From Limnobacter sp. SAORIC-580 (lineage in GTDB: Bacteria > Pseudomonadota > Gammaproteobacteria > Burkholderiales > Burkholderiaceae_B), in NCBI RefSeq assembly GCF_013004065.1, contig NZ_CP053084.1:1860001-1924000 (forward strand): a stretch of 64,000 nucleotides of DNA, written 5' to 3'. Each line of letters begins with the position of its first letter. The first letter of the stretch is position 1. Positions 35,469 to 45,757 of this stretch are shown piece by piece. A program made the translations under genes and the position numbers. The notes under the pieces are model-generated. The model was not told where the DNA came from and did not search any database. It saw only the letters and a list, made by a program, of their open reading frames with translations.

Positions 35469-36631
35469 TTCGCCGGAGAGCCGCGTAATTTCAGCCAAGT
35501 GAATCCAATCAGGCCGGACAACACAGAGGCAATCAAAATCGCCATTTTTGAATCGTTGACCAGATCGCCCGCGCCCACAAAGGCAAGGTTGGTAATGAAG
35601 ATGGACATTGTGAATCCAATACCCGCCAAGGCCCCGGCACCGAACACATGACGCCAGGCCAAATCATTTGGTAAACGGCACAAACCAAGAGCCACAGCCA
35701 CAAACGCGAACAAGGTCACACCAATGGGTTTGCCAACAACCAGACCAAGAATAATACCCATGCTGTTGGAACTCATTAAACTTTCTGCCCAGCCCGCACC
35801 AACAATTACCCCAGCGTTCACAAAAGCGAAGATCGGCAGAATCAGCAGTGTCACTGGCTTGTGAAGCGCATGTTCAAGCACCTCGGAAGGTGAGTCGGCG
35901 TCGTCAACCACTTTGGAAGCTGGAATGGCGAAAGCCAGTAATACGCCGGCAAGGGTCGCATGCACACCCGACTTCAACATGAAGAACCACATCAAAACAC
36001 CCAAAAGAAGATACGGCACAAGTGTCACGATTTTGAATAAACGATTCATGACAAACATCGCAATGAGTACCAGCAAGGCCAATCCCAGGAAAGTGAGAGA
36101 TAACTGGCTTGTGTAAAACACAGCGATTACGATGATGGCCACCAGGTCATCGACGACCGCCACGGCCACCAGAAAAACCTTCAGGGAAGCAGGCACCGAT
36201 TTTCCAAGCAGACTTAATGCAGCCAAAGCAAAAACAATGTCTGTCGCCATTGGAATGCCGATACCGGCCTGTGTAGGTGTACCGGCATTCAATGCAAAAT
36301 GAATGCTTGCTGGAATAAGAACCCCACCAGCCGCCGCAAGAACGGGAAACAACGCCTTTTTTAAATTTGAAAGCTCACCACTCACCAGTTCACGCTTTAG
36401 TTCAAGGCCAACAAGCAGAAAAAAGATCGCCATCAGTCCATCGTTAACCCAATACGCCAGGCTCAAGCCGGCTACTACGTTTTGCCAAAAGCCAACGAAC
36501 TCATTGCCTATTGGGGAGTTGGCCAAGGCAAGCGCAAGCAGCGCAAAGGCGGTCAAAAGCACACTGCCCGCGCGTTCGGATTGGAAAAACTGCTGGAAGG
36601 TATTCGACAAAGGAATTTCAACCTGGGCCAT
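35465..36631 (-). CDS. nhaA: Na+/H+ antiporter NhaA
   Basis: A 388-residue protein of about twelve helices. The paired aspartates of the ion site lie in VAVAVVDDLVAIIVIAVFY, with GIPMATDIVFALAALSLLG before it. It exchanges internal sodium for external protons. The stop overlaps that of the convergent upstream gene by 4 bases. Two overlapping dyads upstream (36698-36723) may be regulator sites. Confidence 0.95.
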   Translation of the reverse strand: MAQVEIPLSNTFQQFFQSERAGSVLLTAFALLALALANSPIGNEFVGFWQNVVAGLSLAYWVNDGLMAIFFLLVGLELKRELVSGELSNLKKALFPVLAAAGGVLIPASIHFALNAGTPTQAGIGIPMATDIVFALAALSLLGKSVPASLKVFLVAVAVVDDLVAIIVIAVFYTSQLSLTFLGLALLVLIAMFVMNRLFKIVTLVPYLLLGVLMWFFMLKSGVHATLAGVLLAFAIPASKVVDDADSPSEVLEHALHKPVTLLILPIFAFVNAGVIVGAGWAESLMSSNSMGIILGLVVGKPIGVTLFAFVAVALGLCRLPNDLAWRHVFGAGALAGIGFTMSIFITNLAFVGAGDLVNDSKMAILIASVLSGLIGFTWLKLRGSPAN

Positions 36632-36697
36632 TGTTGTGAGTCTCGTTTGGTTTCAGACGGGTCCTAGTCTAACAGCCGATGATGAATCAATCAAAAA

Positions 36698-36723
36698 ATC
36701 GGTATTCACCGATCGTCACGATC
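36698..36723. promoter_or_regulatory. Two overlapping dyads upstream of nhaA
   Basis: ATCGGT-ATTC-ACCGAT (36698-36713) and GATCG-TCA-CGATC (36711-36723) share three bases, about 67-92 bases before the nhaA start. This is a candidate site for an NhaR-like or other regulator. Confidence 0.4.
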
Positions 36724-36756
36724 CGTTCGTTCGAATCGACTCACAGGTCGCAAAAA

Positions 36757-36785
36757 CAAAAAACCCGCCACTAGGGCGGGTTTTG
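36757..36785 (-). terminator. Terminator of tRNA-Ser(UGA)
   Basis: AAACCCGCC-ACTAG-GGCGGGTTT, a 9-bp stem with A/T flanks, directly 3' of the tRNA on the minus strand. Confidence 0.9.
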
Positions 36786-36792
36786 ATGTTTT

Positions 36793-36882
36793 TGGCGGAA
36801 GCTGTGAGATTCGAACTCACGGAAGGCTTTCACCTTCGCCGGTTTTCAAGACCGGTGCATTCAACCGCTCTGCCAAGCTTCC
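36793..36882 (-). tRNA. tRNA-Ser (anticodon TGA)
   Basis: 90 bases with encoded CCA. Acceptor GGAAGCT/AGCTTCC, anticodon stem CCGGT/ACCGG with loop CTTGAAA, long variable arm, T-loop TTCGAAT. It decodes UCA and related codons. Confidence 0.95.
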
Positions 36883-36891
36883 GAGCCCGCA

Positions 36892-36920
36892 ATTATAACC
36901 ACAAACCCTTTGGTTTGGAA
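36892..36920 (-). promoter_or_regulatory. Promoter of tRNA-Ser(UGA)
   Basis: Minus strand: -35 TTCCAA, 17-base spacer, perfect -10 TATAAT (36897-36892). The spacer contains the dyad CAAACC-AAAG-GGTTTG. Confidence 0.65.
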
Positions 36921-36950
36921 ACCCGTGGGGGCAATATTTCCGAATATTCC

Positions 36951-38297
36951 TCAGCCTTTCAAACCCATGCGCTTTTTCATGGCTTGCATGCTGACATACG
37001 CCAGCACAGCAATGGTCGGAATGGCCACGGCAATGGCCAAGTCGGGTGAAACAGGCACACCCACCGTTTTCAAACCCTTGGCCAGGTAACCCACCAAGCT
37101 GGCACCGTAATAGGAAATGGCAACAATCGACAAACCTTCCACGGTTTCCTGCAAGCGCAACTGCACCTTGGCACGCTTGTCCATGCTGGTCAGCAATCGC
37201 TGGTTCTGGCTTTCACGCTCAATTTCAACCCGCGTGCGCAGCAGTTGGGTTACCCGTGAAATACGGGCGGCCAATTCGTCTTGCCGGCGTGCAGTCCAGG
37301 TGCAGGTTTTCATGGCGGGGCCCAAGCGGCGGTCCATGAACTCGCCAAAGGTTTGCATGCCCACCATGGGGATTTCTTTCAATTCGGCAATGCGTTTTTT
37401 AACCAGGTCGGTGTATGCTTCAGCTGCGGTAAAACGTACCCGGTTCTCGGCGCTTAACTGCTCCACACGCGCAGCCAGGTCGGTCAGCTGGCTCAACAAC
37501 TTTCGATCCAGCTCCACATCCTCGCTGGTCACTTCGGCCAGGTCTTCGGTTTTGCTGGTTTCGGCCATTTCAGTGGCCAGCTTCACCAAGCGGTCTTCAT
37601 AAGACGAAAGCTTCGGCAATGTAGCACGCGCCACCGGAAAGCTGAGCAAGGCCATCATGCGGTAAGTTTCCATCTCGATGGTGCGCTGAACCACCCTGCC
37701 CAGTTGTCGCGATCCCATTTTCAAATTGCAAATCAAAATGCGACTTGCACCTCGGTCTGCAATTCGAAGATCGGAAAACACCTGCCCCGCGCCATTGGCA
37801 ATCATGCCGCCAATGAGGGTGTTGCCATCAAAATAACCGGCCACGCTACGCGGTTCTCGGGGGGTGTCCGTTTTTTGAACAAACAGCTCAATGGCCACCA
37901 ACATCACGCCTGGCAGAGCAGCCATCCAACTGGGCGGCAAACGGCGTGTTACCGGGCGATCAAACACAATCGCATGATCAGCCCGCTCAAAGAAGGTCAA
38001 TGTAATGAATTCATTGTGGCGCTCCAGCCGCAGGCGCAAGGCAGATTCACCGCCGCACAGGCTAAGGCTTACCTGGGGTGCAGCCAGCTCGTCATCGGAA
38101 ACTGGTTTGCATCCGCAATAGTCCACCAGTGCTTGCAGTTGCGCCACGATCTCAGGCGTCACATCTCCTTGCACCAGCAAAGCGATATGGAACACCCTTT
38201 CCTGTGGCCACAGGGCCTCAGTGGGGCGGGAATGAACTTCATCGTTGAGTGCATGCCGCAACGGATATGGCTGGGGCAGCAAATTGCTTTTGTTCAT
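36951..38297 (-). CDS. DUF3422 membrane-associated protein
   Basis: A 448-residue protein. The N-terminal family block is HALNDEVHSRPTEALWPQE. Long predicted helices fill the middle (including LTDLAARVEQLSAENRVRF, coiled-coil-like). Two C-terminal membrane segments (LSIVAISYYGASLVGYLAKG; AIAVAIPTIAVLAYVSM) anchor it in the inner membrane. This is a conserved proteobacterial family without an assigned function. It starts 22 bases after pgsA and is probably co-transcribed. Confidence 0.85.
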   Translation of the reverse strand: MNKSNLLPQPYPLRHALNDEVHSRPTEALWPQERVFHIALLVQGDVTPEIVAQLQALVDYCGCKPVSDDELAAPQVSLSLCGGESALRLRLERHNEFITLTFFERADHAIVFDRPVTRRLPPSWMAALPGVMLVAIELFVQKTDTPREPRSVAGYFDGNTLIGGMIANGAGQVFSDLRIADRGASRILICNLKMGSRQLGRVVQRTIEMETYRMMALLSFPVARATLPKLSSYEDRLVKLATEMAETSKTEDLAEVTSEDVELDRKLLSQLTDLAARVEQLSAENRVRFTAAEAYTDLVKKRIAELKEIPMVGMQTFGEFMDRRLGPAMKTCTWTARRQDELAARISRVTQLLRTRVEIERESQNQRLLTSMDKRAKVQLRLQETVEGLSIVAISYYGASLVGYLAKGLKTVGVPVSPDLAIAVAIPTIAVLAYVSMQAMKKRMGLKG

Positions 38298-38319
38298 GGC
38301 GAAATGTGTCCGGAAGCGA

Positions 38320-38889
38320 TCAGCTTCGATTGCGGAGTTCTGGCCAGGCTTTCATCAGGTAATAGCACATCGACCAAACCGTCAAAACGGCTGCCACGTA
38401 AATACCCAAGGTACCCAGCACATGGAAGTCGATGCCCATCCAGGTTTCATTGACCAACAACATGGGAATGGCCACCATTTGCGCGATAGTTTTGAATTTG
38501 CCAAGCCAGTTCACGGCCACGCTGTTGCGCGCGCCGATGCTGGCCATCCATTCGCGTAGGGCGGAAATGGTAATTTCTCGACCAATAATAATCAGCGCGA
38601 TAAATGGGCCGATACGCCCAAGATCAACCAGCACAATCAAGGCAGCGCCCACCATCAGCTTGTCGGCCACGGGGTCAAGAAATGCACCAAAAGCCGAGGT
38701 TTGATTCCAGCGGCGTGCCAGGTAACCATCCACAAAGTCGGTAATGGCCGCGAAGACAAACACCCAGGCACCTACCCAGTTTTGCATGGAGATGGACATG
38801 ATTGTTTCAGGCAGAAAATAAATGCCGACAACCAAGGGAATCAGTACAATCCGGACCCAGGTCAGGATCATGGGCAGGTTCATTGGCAT
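38320..38889 (-). CDS. pgsA: CDP-diacylglycerol-glycerol-3-phosphate 3-phosphatidyltransferase
   Basis: 189 residues from the ATG at 38889 (MPMNLPMILTWVR). The CDP-alcohol phosphotransferase motif is complete: DFVDGYLARRWNQ followed by FGAFLDPVADK, giving the four metal-binding aspartates. It makes phosphatidylglycerol phosphate in the inner membrane. It lies downstream of uvrC, the common proteobacterial arrangement. Confidence 0.94.
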   Translation of the reverse strand: MPMNLPMILTWVRIVLIPLVVGIYFLPETIMSISMQNWVGAWVFVFAAITDFVDGYLARRWNQTSAFGAFLDPVADKLMVGAALIVLVDLGRIGPFIALIIIGREITISALREWMASIGARNSVAVNWLGKFKTIAQMVAIPMLLVNETWMGIDFHVLGTLGIYVAAVLTVWSMCYYLMKAWPELRNRS

Positions 38890-38974
38890 ATCTGTTTTTC
38901 TTTTGTTAAGTAAAAAATACAAGCTACAGAGGTACAGAATATATCAGCGCCAACACCTGTTGAGGCGCACATAT

Positions 38975-40921
38975 TCAATGCAAACGCCGATATATTTCTT
39001 CGGCCAGCGTTTTCGAAATGCCCTCGACCGTTTGCAAGTCTTCCACGCTGGCTGCTTTTACACCACGCAAACCGCCAAAACGGGTCAGCAACTTTTGCTT
39101 GCGACGCGCGCCAATGCCTTCAATTTCATCCAGCTCGGAAGCTTGCCTTGCCTTGGCACGCTTGGCCCGCATGCCGGTAATCGCAAAGCGGTGGGCCTCG
39201 TCACGAATTTGCGCAATCAACATGAGTGCGGGGTGACCAGGGCCCAGCTCCAGGCTTGGACGCCCATCTGGAAACACCAGTGTTTCCAGACCTACCTTGC
39301 GATTCTCGCCTTTTTTTACACCCACAATCAGGCCAATGTCCAGGCCCAGTTGCTCAAACACCTGGCGTGCCACTTCAATTTGCCCTTTGCCACCATCGAT
39401 CAACACCACATGCGGCATCACGATGGGGGTTTTTCCTTCGCGCTGATAACGCCGTGTGACCGCTTGGCGCATGGCTGCATAATCGTCGCCCGGGGTAATG
39501 CCCTCAATGTTGTAGCGGCGGTACTCACGACTTTGCATGTCGTGATTGTGAAACACCACACACGAGGCCTGCGTGGCCTCGCCAGCCGTGTGCGAAATGT
39601 CAAAACATTCCACACGCAAAGTGGCCAACAAATCAATTTCCTCAGCAGGCGAATCTGCCACAGGCTCGGCTCCTGCGGCCGTTCCGCTGAGCAAGCCATC
39701 AGCCTCACTGGCCTGCAAGGCTTCTTCAAGCCGTGTTTCCAGGCCCAGGGTTTCAACCAACGCACGCGTGCGGAATTGCGCAGAACCCTGCTCTGCGATT
39801 CGTCTGGCAATTGCGATTTCCGCATTGTCAACCGCCATGTCCAACCACTTTCTGCGCTCGCTTTGCGGCTGTCGAATCAGGTTGATTTTTTTGCCAGCTT
39901 GTTGGCTCAAGGCCATCAGCAGTTCAGGCGCGTCCAGGTCCTGATTCACAATCAACAGGTTTGGAATTGGCCTGTCCACATAGGCCTGGCTCAAGAAGGC
40001 TTCCAGCACCTCGGGGCCAATGTCCTCGCTGGCCTGCGCCACACTGGGGAACATGGGTTTGTCACCCAAATGCCGCCCGCCGCGCACCATGGCCAGGTTC
40101 ACGCAAACCGCACCGCCCTTGATAACCACAGCGATAATGTCTGCATCGTCATCACCGCCGGTGGTGTCAACAGACTGCTTTTGTAACACCCGGCTCAGTG
40201 CACCCAACTGGTTGCGGTACATGGCTGCTTTTTCAAACTCGAGCAAGCCGCTGGCTTCCAGCATTTTCTCTTCCAGATTGGCCAGTACCGACTTGTGGTC
40301 GCCCCGCAAGAAGCGCGATGCGGCTTCTACATCTTTCGCATACTCTTCCGGGCTGATCCAGTTCACACACGGCGCACTGCACCGCTGAATTTGCGCCTGC
40401 AAACACGGGCGTGAGCGATGAGAAAATACGGTGTCTTCACAGGTCCGCAGCAAAAATACACGCTGCAAAACCTGAATGCTTTCCTTCACAGCCCAAGCGT
40501 TGGGAAAGGGGCCAAAAAATTGTGATTTTTTATCCACCGCACCCCGGTAATAAGCCACACGCGGGTACTTGTGATTCGTCAGCCGCAAGTAGGGGTAGCT
40601 TTTGTCATCGCGAAACAAAATGTTGTAGCGTGGGCTTAAGCTTTTAATCAGGTTGTTTTCAAGCAGCAAGGCCTCTGCTTCAGTTCGGGTCGGTGTTACA
40701 TCCACCCTCACAATACGCTCTACCATATGGCTGGTGCGCGGGCTGGCATGGGTTTTCTGGAAGTATGAAGACACCCGTTTTTTCAGGTTCTTGGCCTTGC
40801 CCACATACATCACGGTGCCATTTGCATCAATCATGCGATACACACCGGGCCTTGTGGTCAATTCCTTCAAAAACGCAACGATGTCAAAGGGTGTCTCTGG
40901 CGCTTGTTGCTCGTCGGTCAT
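38975..40921 (-). CDS. uvrC: Excinuclease ABC subunit C
   Basis: A 648-residue protein. The N-terminal GIY-YIG nuclease ([20 protein letters not shown]), the UvrB-binding segment in the middle, the RNase H-like C-terminal nuclease ([19 protein letters not shown]) and the closing helix-hairpin-helix region ([12 protein letters not shown]) are all present. It makes both incisions in nucleotide excision repair. It lies 10 bases downstream of the glycosylase gene. Confidence 0.96.
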   Translation of the reverse strand: MTDEQQAPETPFDIVAFLKELTTRPGVYRMIDANGTVMYVGKAKNLKKRVSSYFQKTHASPRTSHMVERIVRVDVTPTRTEAEALLLENNLIKSLSPRYNILFRDDKSYPYLRLTNHKYPRVAYYRGAVDKKSQFFGPFPNAWAVKESIQVLQRVFLLRTCEDTVFSHRSRPCLQAQIQRCSAPCVNWISPEEYAKDVEAASRFLRGDHKSVLANLEEKMLEASGLLEFEKAAMYRNQLGALSRVLQKQSVDTTGGDDDADIIAVVIKGGAVCVNLAMVRGGRHLGDKPMFPSVAQASEDIGPEVLEAFLSQAYVDRPIPNLLIVNQDLDAPELLMALSQQAGKKINLIRQPQSERRKWLDMAVDNAEIAIARRIAEQGSAQFRTRALVETLGLETRLEEALQASEADGLLSGTAAGAEPVADSPAEEIDLLATLRVECFDISHTAGEATQASCVVFHNHDMQSREYRRYNIEGITPGDDYAAMRQAVTRRYQREGKTPIVMPHVVLIDGGKGQIEVARQVFEQLGLDIGLIVGVKKGENRKVGLETLVFPDGRPSLELGPGHPALMLIAQIRDEAHRFAITGMRAKRAKARQASELDEIEGIGARRKQKLLTRFGGLRGVKAASVEDLQTVEGISKTLAEEIYRRLH

Positions 40922-40931
40922 TGCCCTGTCC

Positions 40932-41609
40932 TCACCCTTTCAGGAAATGGCTGATCGATTCCAGTACGCTTTCGAACATGGGTGCGGTTAGCCGGCCCGT
41001 TTGCGTGTTGTATCGGCTAACGTGATAACTGTCGAATAAGCGAAACGCACCCAAGTCATGTTGGGCTGCATGCCCAAATTTGAACGCACTTTGCTTTTGG
41101 TCCATGGCTTTCAGCACCGCTTGGTGCCCCACCAAACCCAGTGCCAGCACTGCCTTGGGTGGGTGTACTTTGAACTCATGGGCAATGAACTTGTTGCAGG
41201 TTTTTATTTCAGCCGGCGTTGGCTTGTTTTCCGGCGGAACACACTTTACAGCATTGCTCACACGCGCATTCAGCAGTTGCATGCCATCGCCCACAGCCAT
41301 GGAAACTGGCCTGTTGGCAAAGCCATATTTGTGCAAGGTGCTGTACAGCAAGTCGCCGCAATAGTCACCCGTGAAAGGCCTTCCGCTGCGGTTTGCGCCA
41401 TGCAGTCCGGGGGCCAAGCCAACAATCAACAACTCAGCATTTACCGGGCCAAAGGGTGGCACCGGCCCGTTGAAATGGTCAGGAAATTTTTGCCTGTTTT
41501 GTTCATGAAAAGCGTGCAGGCGCGGGCATGCCGTGCAATTCACATCAAACACCCTGGTGGGCCATTGCTGATCCATGACCAGAGGTTGCCACACGGTTTT
41601 ACTGCCCAT
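40932..41609 (-). CDS. Uracil-DNA glycosylase, family 5-like (iron-sulfur)
   Basis: A 225-residue protein. The active-site block is [21 protein letters not shown], the form typical of family 5 (UDGb) enzymes. Four cysteines in the family pattern (CTACPR near the N-terminus, then CVPPENK and TCNKF) probably bind a 4Fe-4S cluster. It removes uracil and deaminated bases from DNA. It is directly adjacent to purL (1-base gap) and upstream of uvrC, a small DNA-repair run. Confidence 0.85.
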   Translation of the reverse strand: MGSKTVWQPLVMDQQWPTRVFDVNCTACPRLHAFHEQNRQKFPDHFNGPVPPFGPVNAELLIVGLAPGLHGANRSGRPFTGDYCGDLLYSTLHKYGFANRPVSMAVGDGMQLLNARVSNAVKCVPPENKPTPAEIKTCNKFIAHEFKVHPPKAVLALGLVGHQAVLKAMDQKQSAFKFGHAAQHDLGAFRLFDSYHVSRYNTQTGRLTAPMFESVLESISHFLKG

Positions 41610-44600
41610 TTAACCCAAGGCCTTGCGCGCGTTGTAGAACAAACGCATCCAAGGCGAAAACTCGCCTGCATCTTTGGGCGCCCAGCTCATTTGCACATTG
41701 CGGAATACGCGTTCCGGATGCGGCATCATGATGGTGAAACGACCATCTGGCGTGGTGAAACCTGCCAACGCTTCAGGGCTACCGTTGGGGTTGAATGGGT
41801 ACTGCTGTGTGGCCTCGCCCTGCGAATTCACATACTGCACGGCCACCAAACCTTCCGAGCTCAATTTGCCATGGTTGCCCTGGCGTGAAAAATCGGCGCG
41901 ACCTTCACCGTGTGCAACCACCACGGGCACCACCGAGCCTTCCATTCCACCTAACAAAATCGAGGGCGTTTTGTTGATTTTTACATTCACCAAGCGTGCT
42001 TCATATTGCTCGCTTTCATTGCGCATCAGCTTTGGCCAATGTGTTGCGCCGGGAATTAGATCAGCCAGCGTGGCCATCATTTGGCAACCGTTGCAAACAC
42101 CCAAACCAAACACATCGCCGCGGCCAAAGAACTCGGCGAACTGGTCAGCCAGTACGCTGTTGTAGCGAATGGTTTTGGCCCAACCTTCGCCAGCACCCAG
42201 CACGTCGCCATAACTGAAACCACCGCAAGCGGCCAAGCCCTGGAAATCAGTCAGCTTGCGCTTGCCGGTGAGCAGGTCGCTCATGTGTACATCCACAGCT
42301 TCGAACCCTGCCAGCGTAAACGCACCGGCCATTTCGAGCTGGCCATTTACGCCTTGTTCGCGCAGCACAGCAACACGCGGCTTGGCACCTGTTGCGATGA
42401 AAGGCGCTGCGGGGTTTTCGGTAATGTCAAAGCTGGGTTTCCACACCAAGGCATTTGGCAATTCTGCTGCGGCCTTGTGTTCGCTTTCTGCGCAGGCCGG
42501 GTTGTCACGGCGCTTGGCAATTTGATAGCTGGTGTCATCCCAAATGCCTTGAAGCTTGGCACGGCTTTCCGAATAAATGCATTTCGCGTCGCGGTAGAAC
42601 TCAATCACATCGCGGTCATTTGGCTTGCCGATAATATTGCTGTGTTTGCTCAAATTGAAGTCGCGCAGCACCTGCATGGCTTCGCTTTTTTGAGCTGCTG
42701 GCACTTGCAGTACCACACCCAGTTCTTCGTTGAACAAGGCTTTCAGGGTAAGTTCGCCGCGCTGCACGCTGACCTGTTCTGGGCGAATTTTGAAGTCGCC
42801 CCAATCGGCTGAATATGGGTCAATGGTGATCAAGTCCAGGTTAATCGACAAACCACATCGGCTGGCAAAACTCATTTCCGCCAAGGCGGCCAGCAGACCA
42901 CCGTCGGAGCGGTCGTGGTAAGCATGTACCAAGCCTTTCTGGCGTAAGGCATTCAAAGCCTGTGCGAAGTTTTTAATGTCGCTTGCATCCTCCACATCGG
43001 GTACATCGGTGCCCAACTGGTTGGTCACCTGTGCCAACACGCTGGCGCCCATGCGCATTTTGCCGCGTGCCAAATCAACCAGCACCAGCACGGTGTCTTC
43101 AGCAGTGTTCAGCACAGGCGTTAGCGTGCCACGCACATCGTTGATTTTTGAGAAAGCAGAAACAATCAAGCTGACAGGCGACAACACTTCCTTCTGCACA
43201 TCGCCCTCATTCCAGCGGGTGCGCATGGAAAGCGAATCTTTGCCCACTGGAATGCCCAAGCCCAACTGTGGGCAAAGGTCCATGCCAATGGCTTTCACGG
43301 TGTCGAACAAAGCCGCATCTTGCCCGGGTGTGCCGCAAGCCGCCATCCAGTTGGCGCTCAGCTTCACGTCTTCCAGTTTTTCAACAGGTGCAGCCAGCAG
43401 GTTCGTAATACTTTCTGCAATCGCCATGCGGCCTGAAGCAGGTGCATTCAACACTGCAAGCGGTGTGCGCTCACCCATGGCCATGGCCTGGCCAGCGTAG
43501 CCGGTGTAATCGTCAATGGTCACTGCCACATCGGCCACGGGTACCTGGTAAGGCCCCACCATTTGGTCGCGGGCTGTGAAACCACCCACCGTGCGGTCGC
43601 CAATGGTAATCAGGAAACGCTTGGAAGCCACAGCGGGGAATTTCAGTACTTGTTCAATGGCCTGCCCCAATTCGGTTTGGGTCAAATCCATTGCCGCCTT
43701 TACCGTTTCAACACGATTGTCGTTTCGTTCCATGCGTGGTGGCTTGCCCAGCAAAACTTCCATGGGCATATCAACGGGGTTGCTGGTGCTTTCAGCATCC
43801 AGCACTTTCAACTGCCGTTCATCGGTTACAACACCCACCACACAGAAGGGGCAACGCTCGCGCTCACACAGTTGCGTGAACAGTTCAAGCGATTCAGGCG
43901 CAATACCCATCACATAGCGCTCTTGCGATTCATTGCACCAAATCTCTGCAGGACTCAAACCGCTTTCATCCAGATTCACTTTGCGCAAATCAAATTCTGC
44001 ACCTTTGTTCGATGCATCGGCAAGTTCGGGGAATGCGTTGGAAATACCGCCCGCGCCCACATCATGAATGCTCAAAATCGGATTGGCCTCGCCCAGAGTC
44101 CAGCAGCGGTCGAGTACTTCCTGCGCACGGCGTTCCATTTCAGGGTTGGCACGCTGTACAGAATCAAAATCGAGCGACTCTGTGTTGGTACCGGCATTCA
44201 TCGACGAAGCTGCACCACCGCCCATGCCAATGCGCATGCCAGGGCCACCCAGTTGAATCAACAAGCTGCCCGCAGGCAAATCGCACTTGTGGGTGTGCAC
44301 TTCCCGAATGTTGCCCAGGCCACCCGCAATCATGATGGGCTTGTGATAACCATAAACACGATCACCCACACGTTGCTCGAATGTGCGGAAATAGCCACCC
44401 AGGTTTGGGCGACCAAATTCATTGTTGAAGGCAGCCGCACCAATTGGGCCATCGATCATGATTTGTTCAGGCGTGGCGATGCGTGTGGGAATGCCGACAG
44501 GCTGTGGCTGCTCTGCACGTTGCTCCAGTGGCACCAATGCGTCTTGCCCACTTTCCCAGCTTTCATTGCCACCTTCAAAACGCAAATGCGAGGTGGTAAA

Positions 44601-45653
44601 ACCACACAGGCCAGCTTTGGGCTTGGCGCCACGGCCAGTGGCACCCTCGTCACGTATTTCGCCGCCTGAACCGGTGGCAGCGCCCGCATATGGCGAAATA
44701 GCGGTGGGATGGTTGTGGGTTTCAACCTTGATCACAAAATGCGTGGTTTCCTCGTGCGGTCGATACACGCCATCCGCATCAGCAAAAAAGCGCTCAGCCT
44801 TGCCACCAGCAATTACGGCTGCATTGTCGGAATATGCCACCACCGTGCCTTGCGGCGTGGTTTTGTGGGTGTTGCGAATCATCCCGAACAGTGTTTCATT
44901 TTGCGCCTGTCCGTCAATCGTCCAGGTTGCGTTGAAAATTTTGTGACGGCAGTGTTCGCTGTTCGCCTGCGCGAACATCATCAGTTCGACGTCTGTGGGT
45001 GAGCGACCCATCACAGTATAGGCATCCAGCAGGTAATCAATTTCATCGTCGCTCAGCGCCAGACCAAGTTCGCTGTTGGCTTTCACCAGGGAATTACGTC
45101 CTTCGCTAAGCTCCACAATTTGGAGGCTTTTACCCTGCAGGGGCAGGAACAGGCCTTTTACATCAAAGCCATCGGGCAAAACAGTCTCGGTCATGCGGTC
45201 GTAGAGAACAGCCTTCAAGGCTTGCAACGCTGTGCCTTCGGGCAGCTTGCTGCCACCCAGCAGGCCCTTTTTGAATGTCAGTTGAAACTCAATACCGCGC
45301 TCCATTCGCACCACATTGGCCAGGCCAGCGTTGTGAGCAATGTCGGTGGCCTTGGAGGCCCAGGGGCTGACCGTACCCAAGCGGGGAACAACCACACAGC
45401 TGAGGTCGACACGGTCCAAAGCCGGCGCAGGATGGCCGTAATCGAGCAGGCCTTCCATCACCTTGCGCTGCGGCCCCTCCAGCGCACCCCGGGTGGCCAC
45501 AAAATGAACGAAATGCGCACGCACCGCCGACACGTTTGAATCAATGGCTTGCAGGCGTTTCAGCAAACCTTCTGCACGAAAAGCAGACAAGGCAGACGCG
45601 CCGTGGAAGGTGGAAACATCGAATTGATCAGCCGAAGACAGGGCAAGAGACAT
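41610..45653 (-). CDS. purL: Phosphoribosylformylglycinamidine synthase (large form)
   Basis: 1347 residues, the single-chain proteobacterial form. The synthetase domains carry the ATP/FGAR blocks ([19 protein letters not shown]); the C-terminal glutaminase has its nucleophile in GVCNGCQM and its histidine in MMPHPERVF. It converts FGAR, ATP and glutamine to FGAM in purine synthesis. It is divergent from nnr across a 104-base gap. Confidence 0.97.
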   Translation of the reverse strand: MSLALSSADQFDVSTFHGASALSAFRAEGLLKRLQAIDSNVSAVRAHFVHFVATRGALEGPQRKVMEGLLDYGHPAPALDRVDLSCVVVPRLGTVSPWASKATDIAHNAGLANVVRMERGIEFQLTFKKGLLGGSKLPEGTALQALKAVLYDRMTETVLPDGFDVKGLFLPLQGKSLQIVELSEGRNSLVKANSELGLALSDDEIDYLLDAYTVMGRSPTDVELMMFAQANSEHCRHKIFNATWTIDGQAQNETLFGMIRNTHKTTPQGTVVAYSDNAAVIAGGKAERFFADADGVYRPHEETTHFVIKVETHNHPTAISPYAGAATGSGGEIRDEGATGRGAKPKAGLCGFTTSHLRFEGGNESWESGQDALVPLEQRAEQPQPVGIPTRIATPEQIMIDGPIGAAAFNNEFGRPNLGGYFRTFEQRVGDRVYGYHKPIMIAGGLGNIREVHTHKCDLPAGSLLIQLGGPGMRIGMGGGAASSMNAGTNTESLDFDSVQRANPEMERRAQEVLDRCWTLGEANPILSIHDVGAGGISNAFPELADASNKGAEFDLRKVNLDESGLSPAEIWCNESQERYVMGIAPESLELFTQLCERERCPFCVVGVVTDERQLKVLDAESTSNPVDMPMEVLLGKPPRMERNDNRVETVKAAMDLTQTELGQAIEQVLKFPAVASKRFLITIGDRTVGGFTARDQMVGPYQVPVADVAVTIDDYTGYAGQAMAMGERTPLAVLNAPASGRMAIAESITNLLAAPVEKLEDVKLSANWMAACGTPGQDAALFDTVKAIGMDLCPQLGLGIPVGKDSLSMRTRWNEGDVQKEVLSPVSLIVSAFSKINDVRGTLTPVLNTAEDTVLVLVDLARGKMRMGASVLAQVTNQLGTDVPDVEDASDIKNFAQALNALRQKGLVHAYHDRSDGGLLAALAEMSFASRCGLSINLDLITIDPYSADWGDFKIRPEQVSVQRGELTLKALFNEELGVVLQVPAAQKSEAMQVLRDFNLSKHSNIIGKPNDRDVIEFYRDAKCIYSESRAKLQGIWDDTSYQIAKRRDNPACAESEHKAAAELPNALVWKPSFDITENPAAPFIATGAKPRVAVLREQGVNGQLEMAGAFTLAGFEAVDVHMSDLLTGKRKLTDFQGLAACGGFSYGDVLGAGEGWAKTIRYNSVLADQFAEFFGRGDVFGLGVCNGCQMMATLADLIPGATHWPKLMRNESEQYEARLVNVKINKTPSILLGGMEGSVVPVVVAHGEGRADFSRQGNHGKLSSEGLVAVQYVNSQGEATQQYPFNPNGSPEALAGFTTPDGRFTIMMPHPERVFRNVQMSWAPKDAGEFSPWMRLFYNARKALG

Positions 45654-45757
45654 AACAGCAGCGGGGGTGGTTGAGGTAATCTTGAATTATAAGTGCTATG
45701 GCCCCGAAACTGGGCACAAAGCCCGGATAAACCACCCTGAATTTCCTTGGAATACGC

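Noticed and set aside
38893..40186. 454-residue open frame on the plus strand across uvrC
   Set aside because: It is a shadow of the minus-strand uvrC gene, with no domain and no ribosome site.
43563..44669. 368-residue open frame on the plus strand within purL
   Set aside because: It is antisense to conserved purL coding sequence, with composition typical of a shadow frame.
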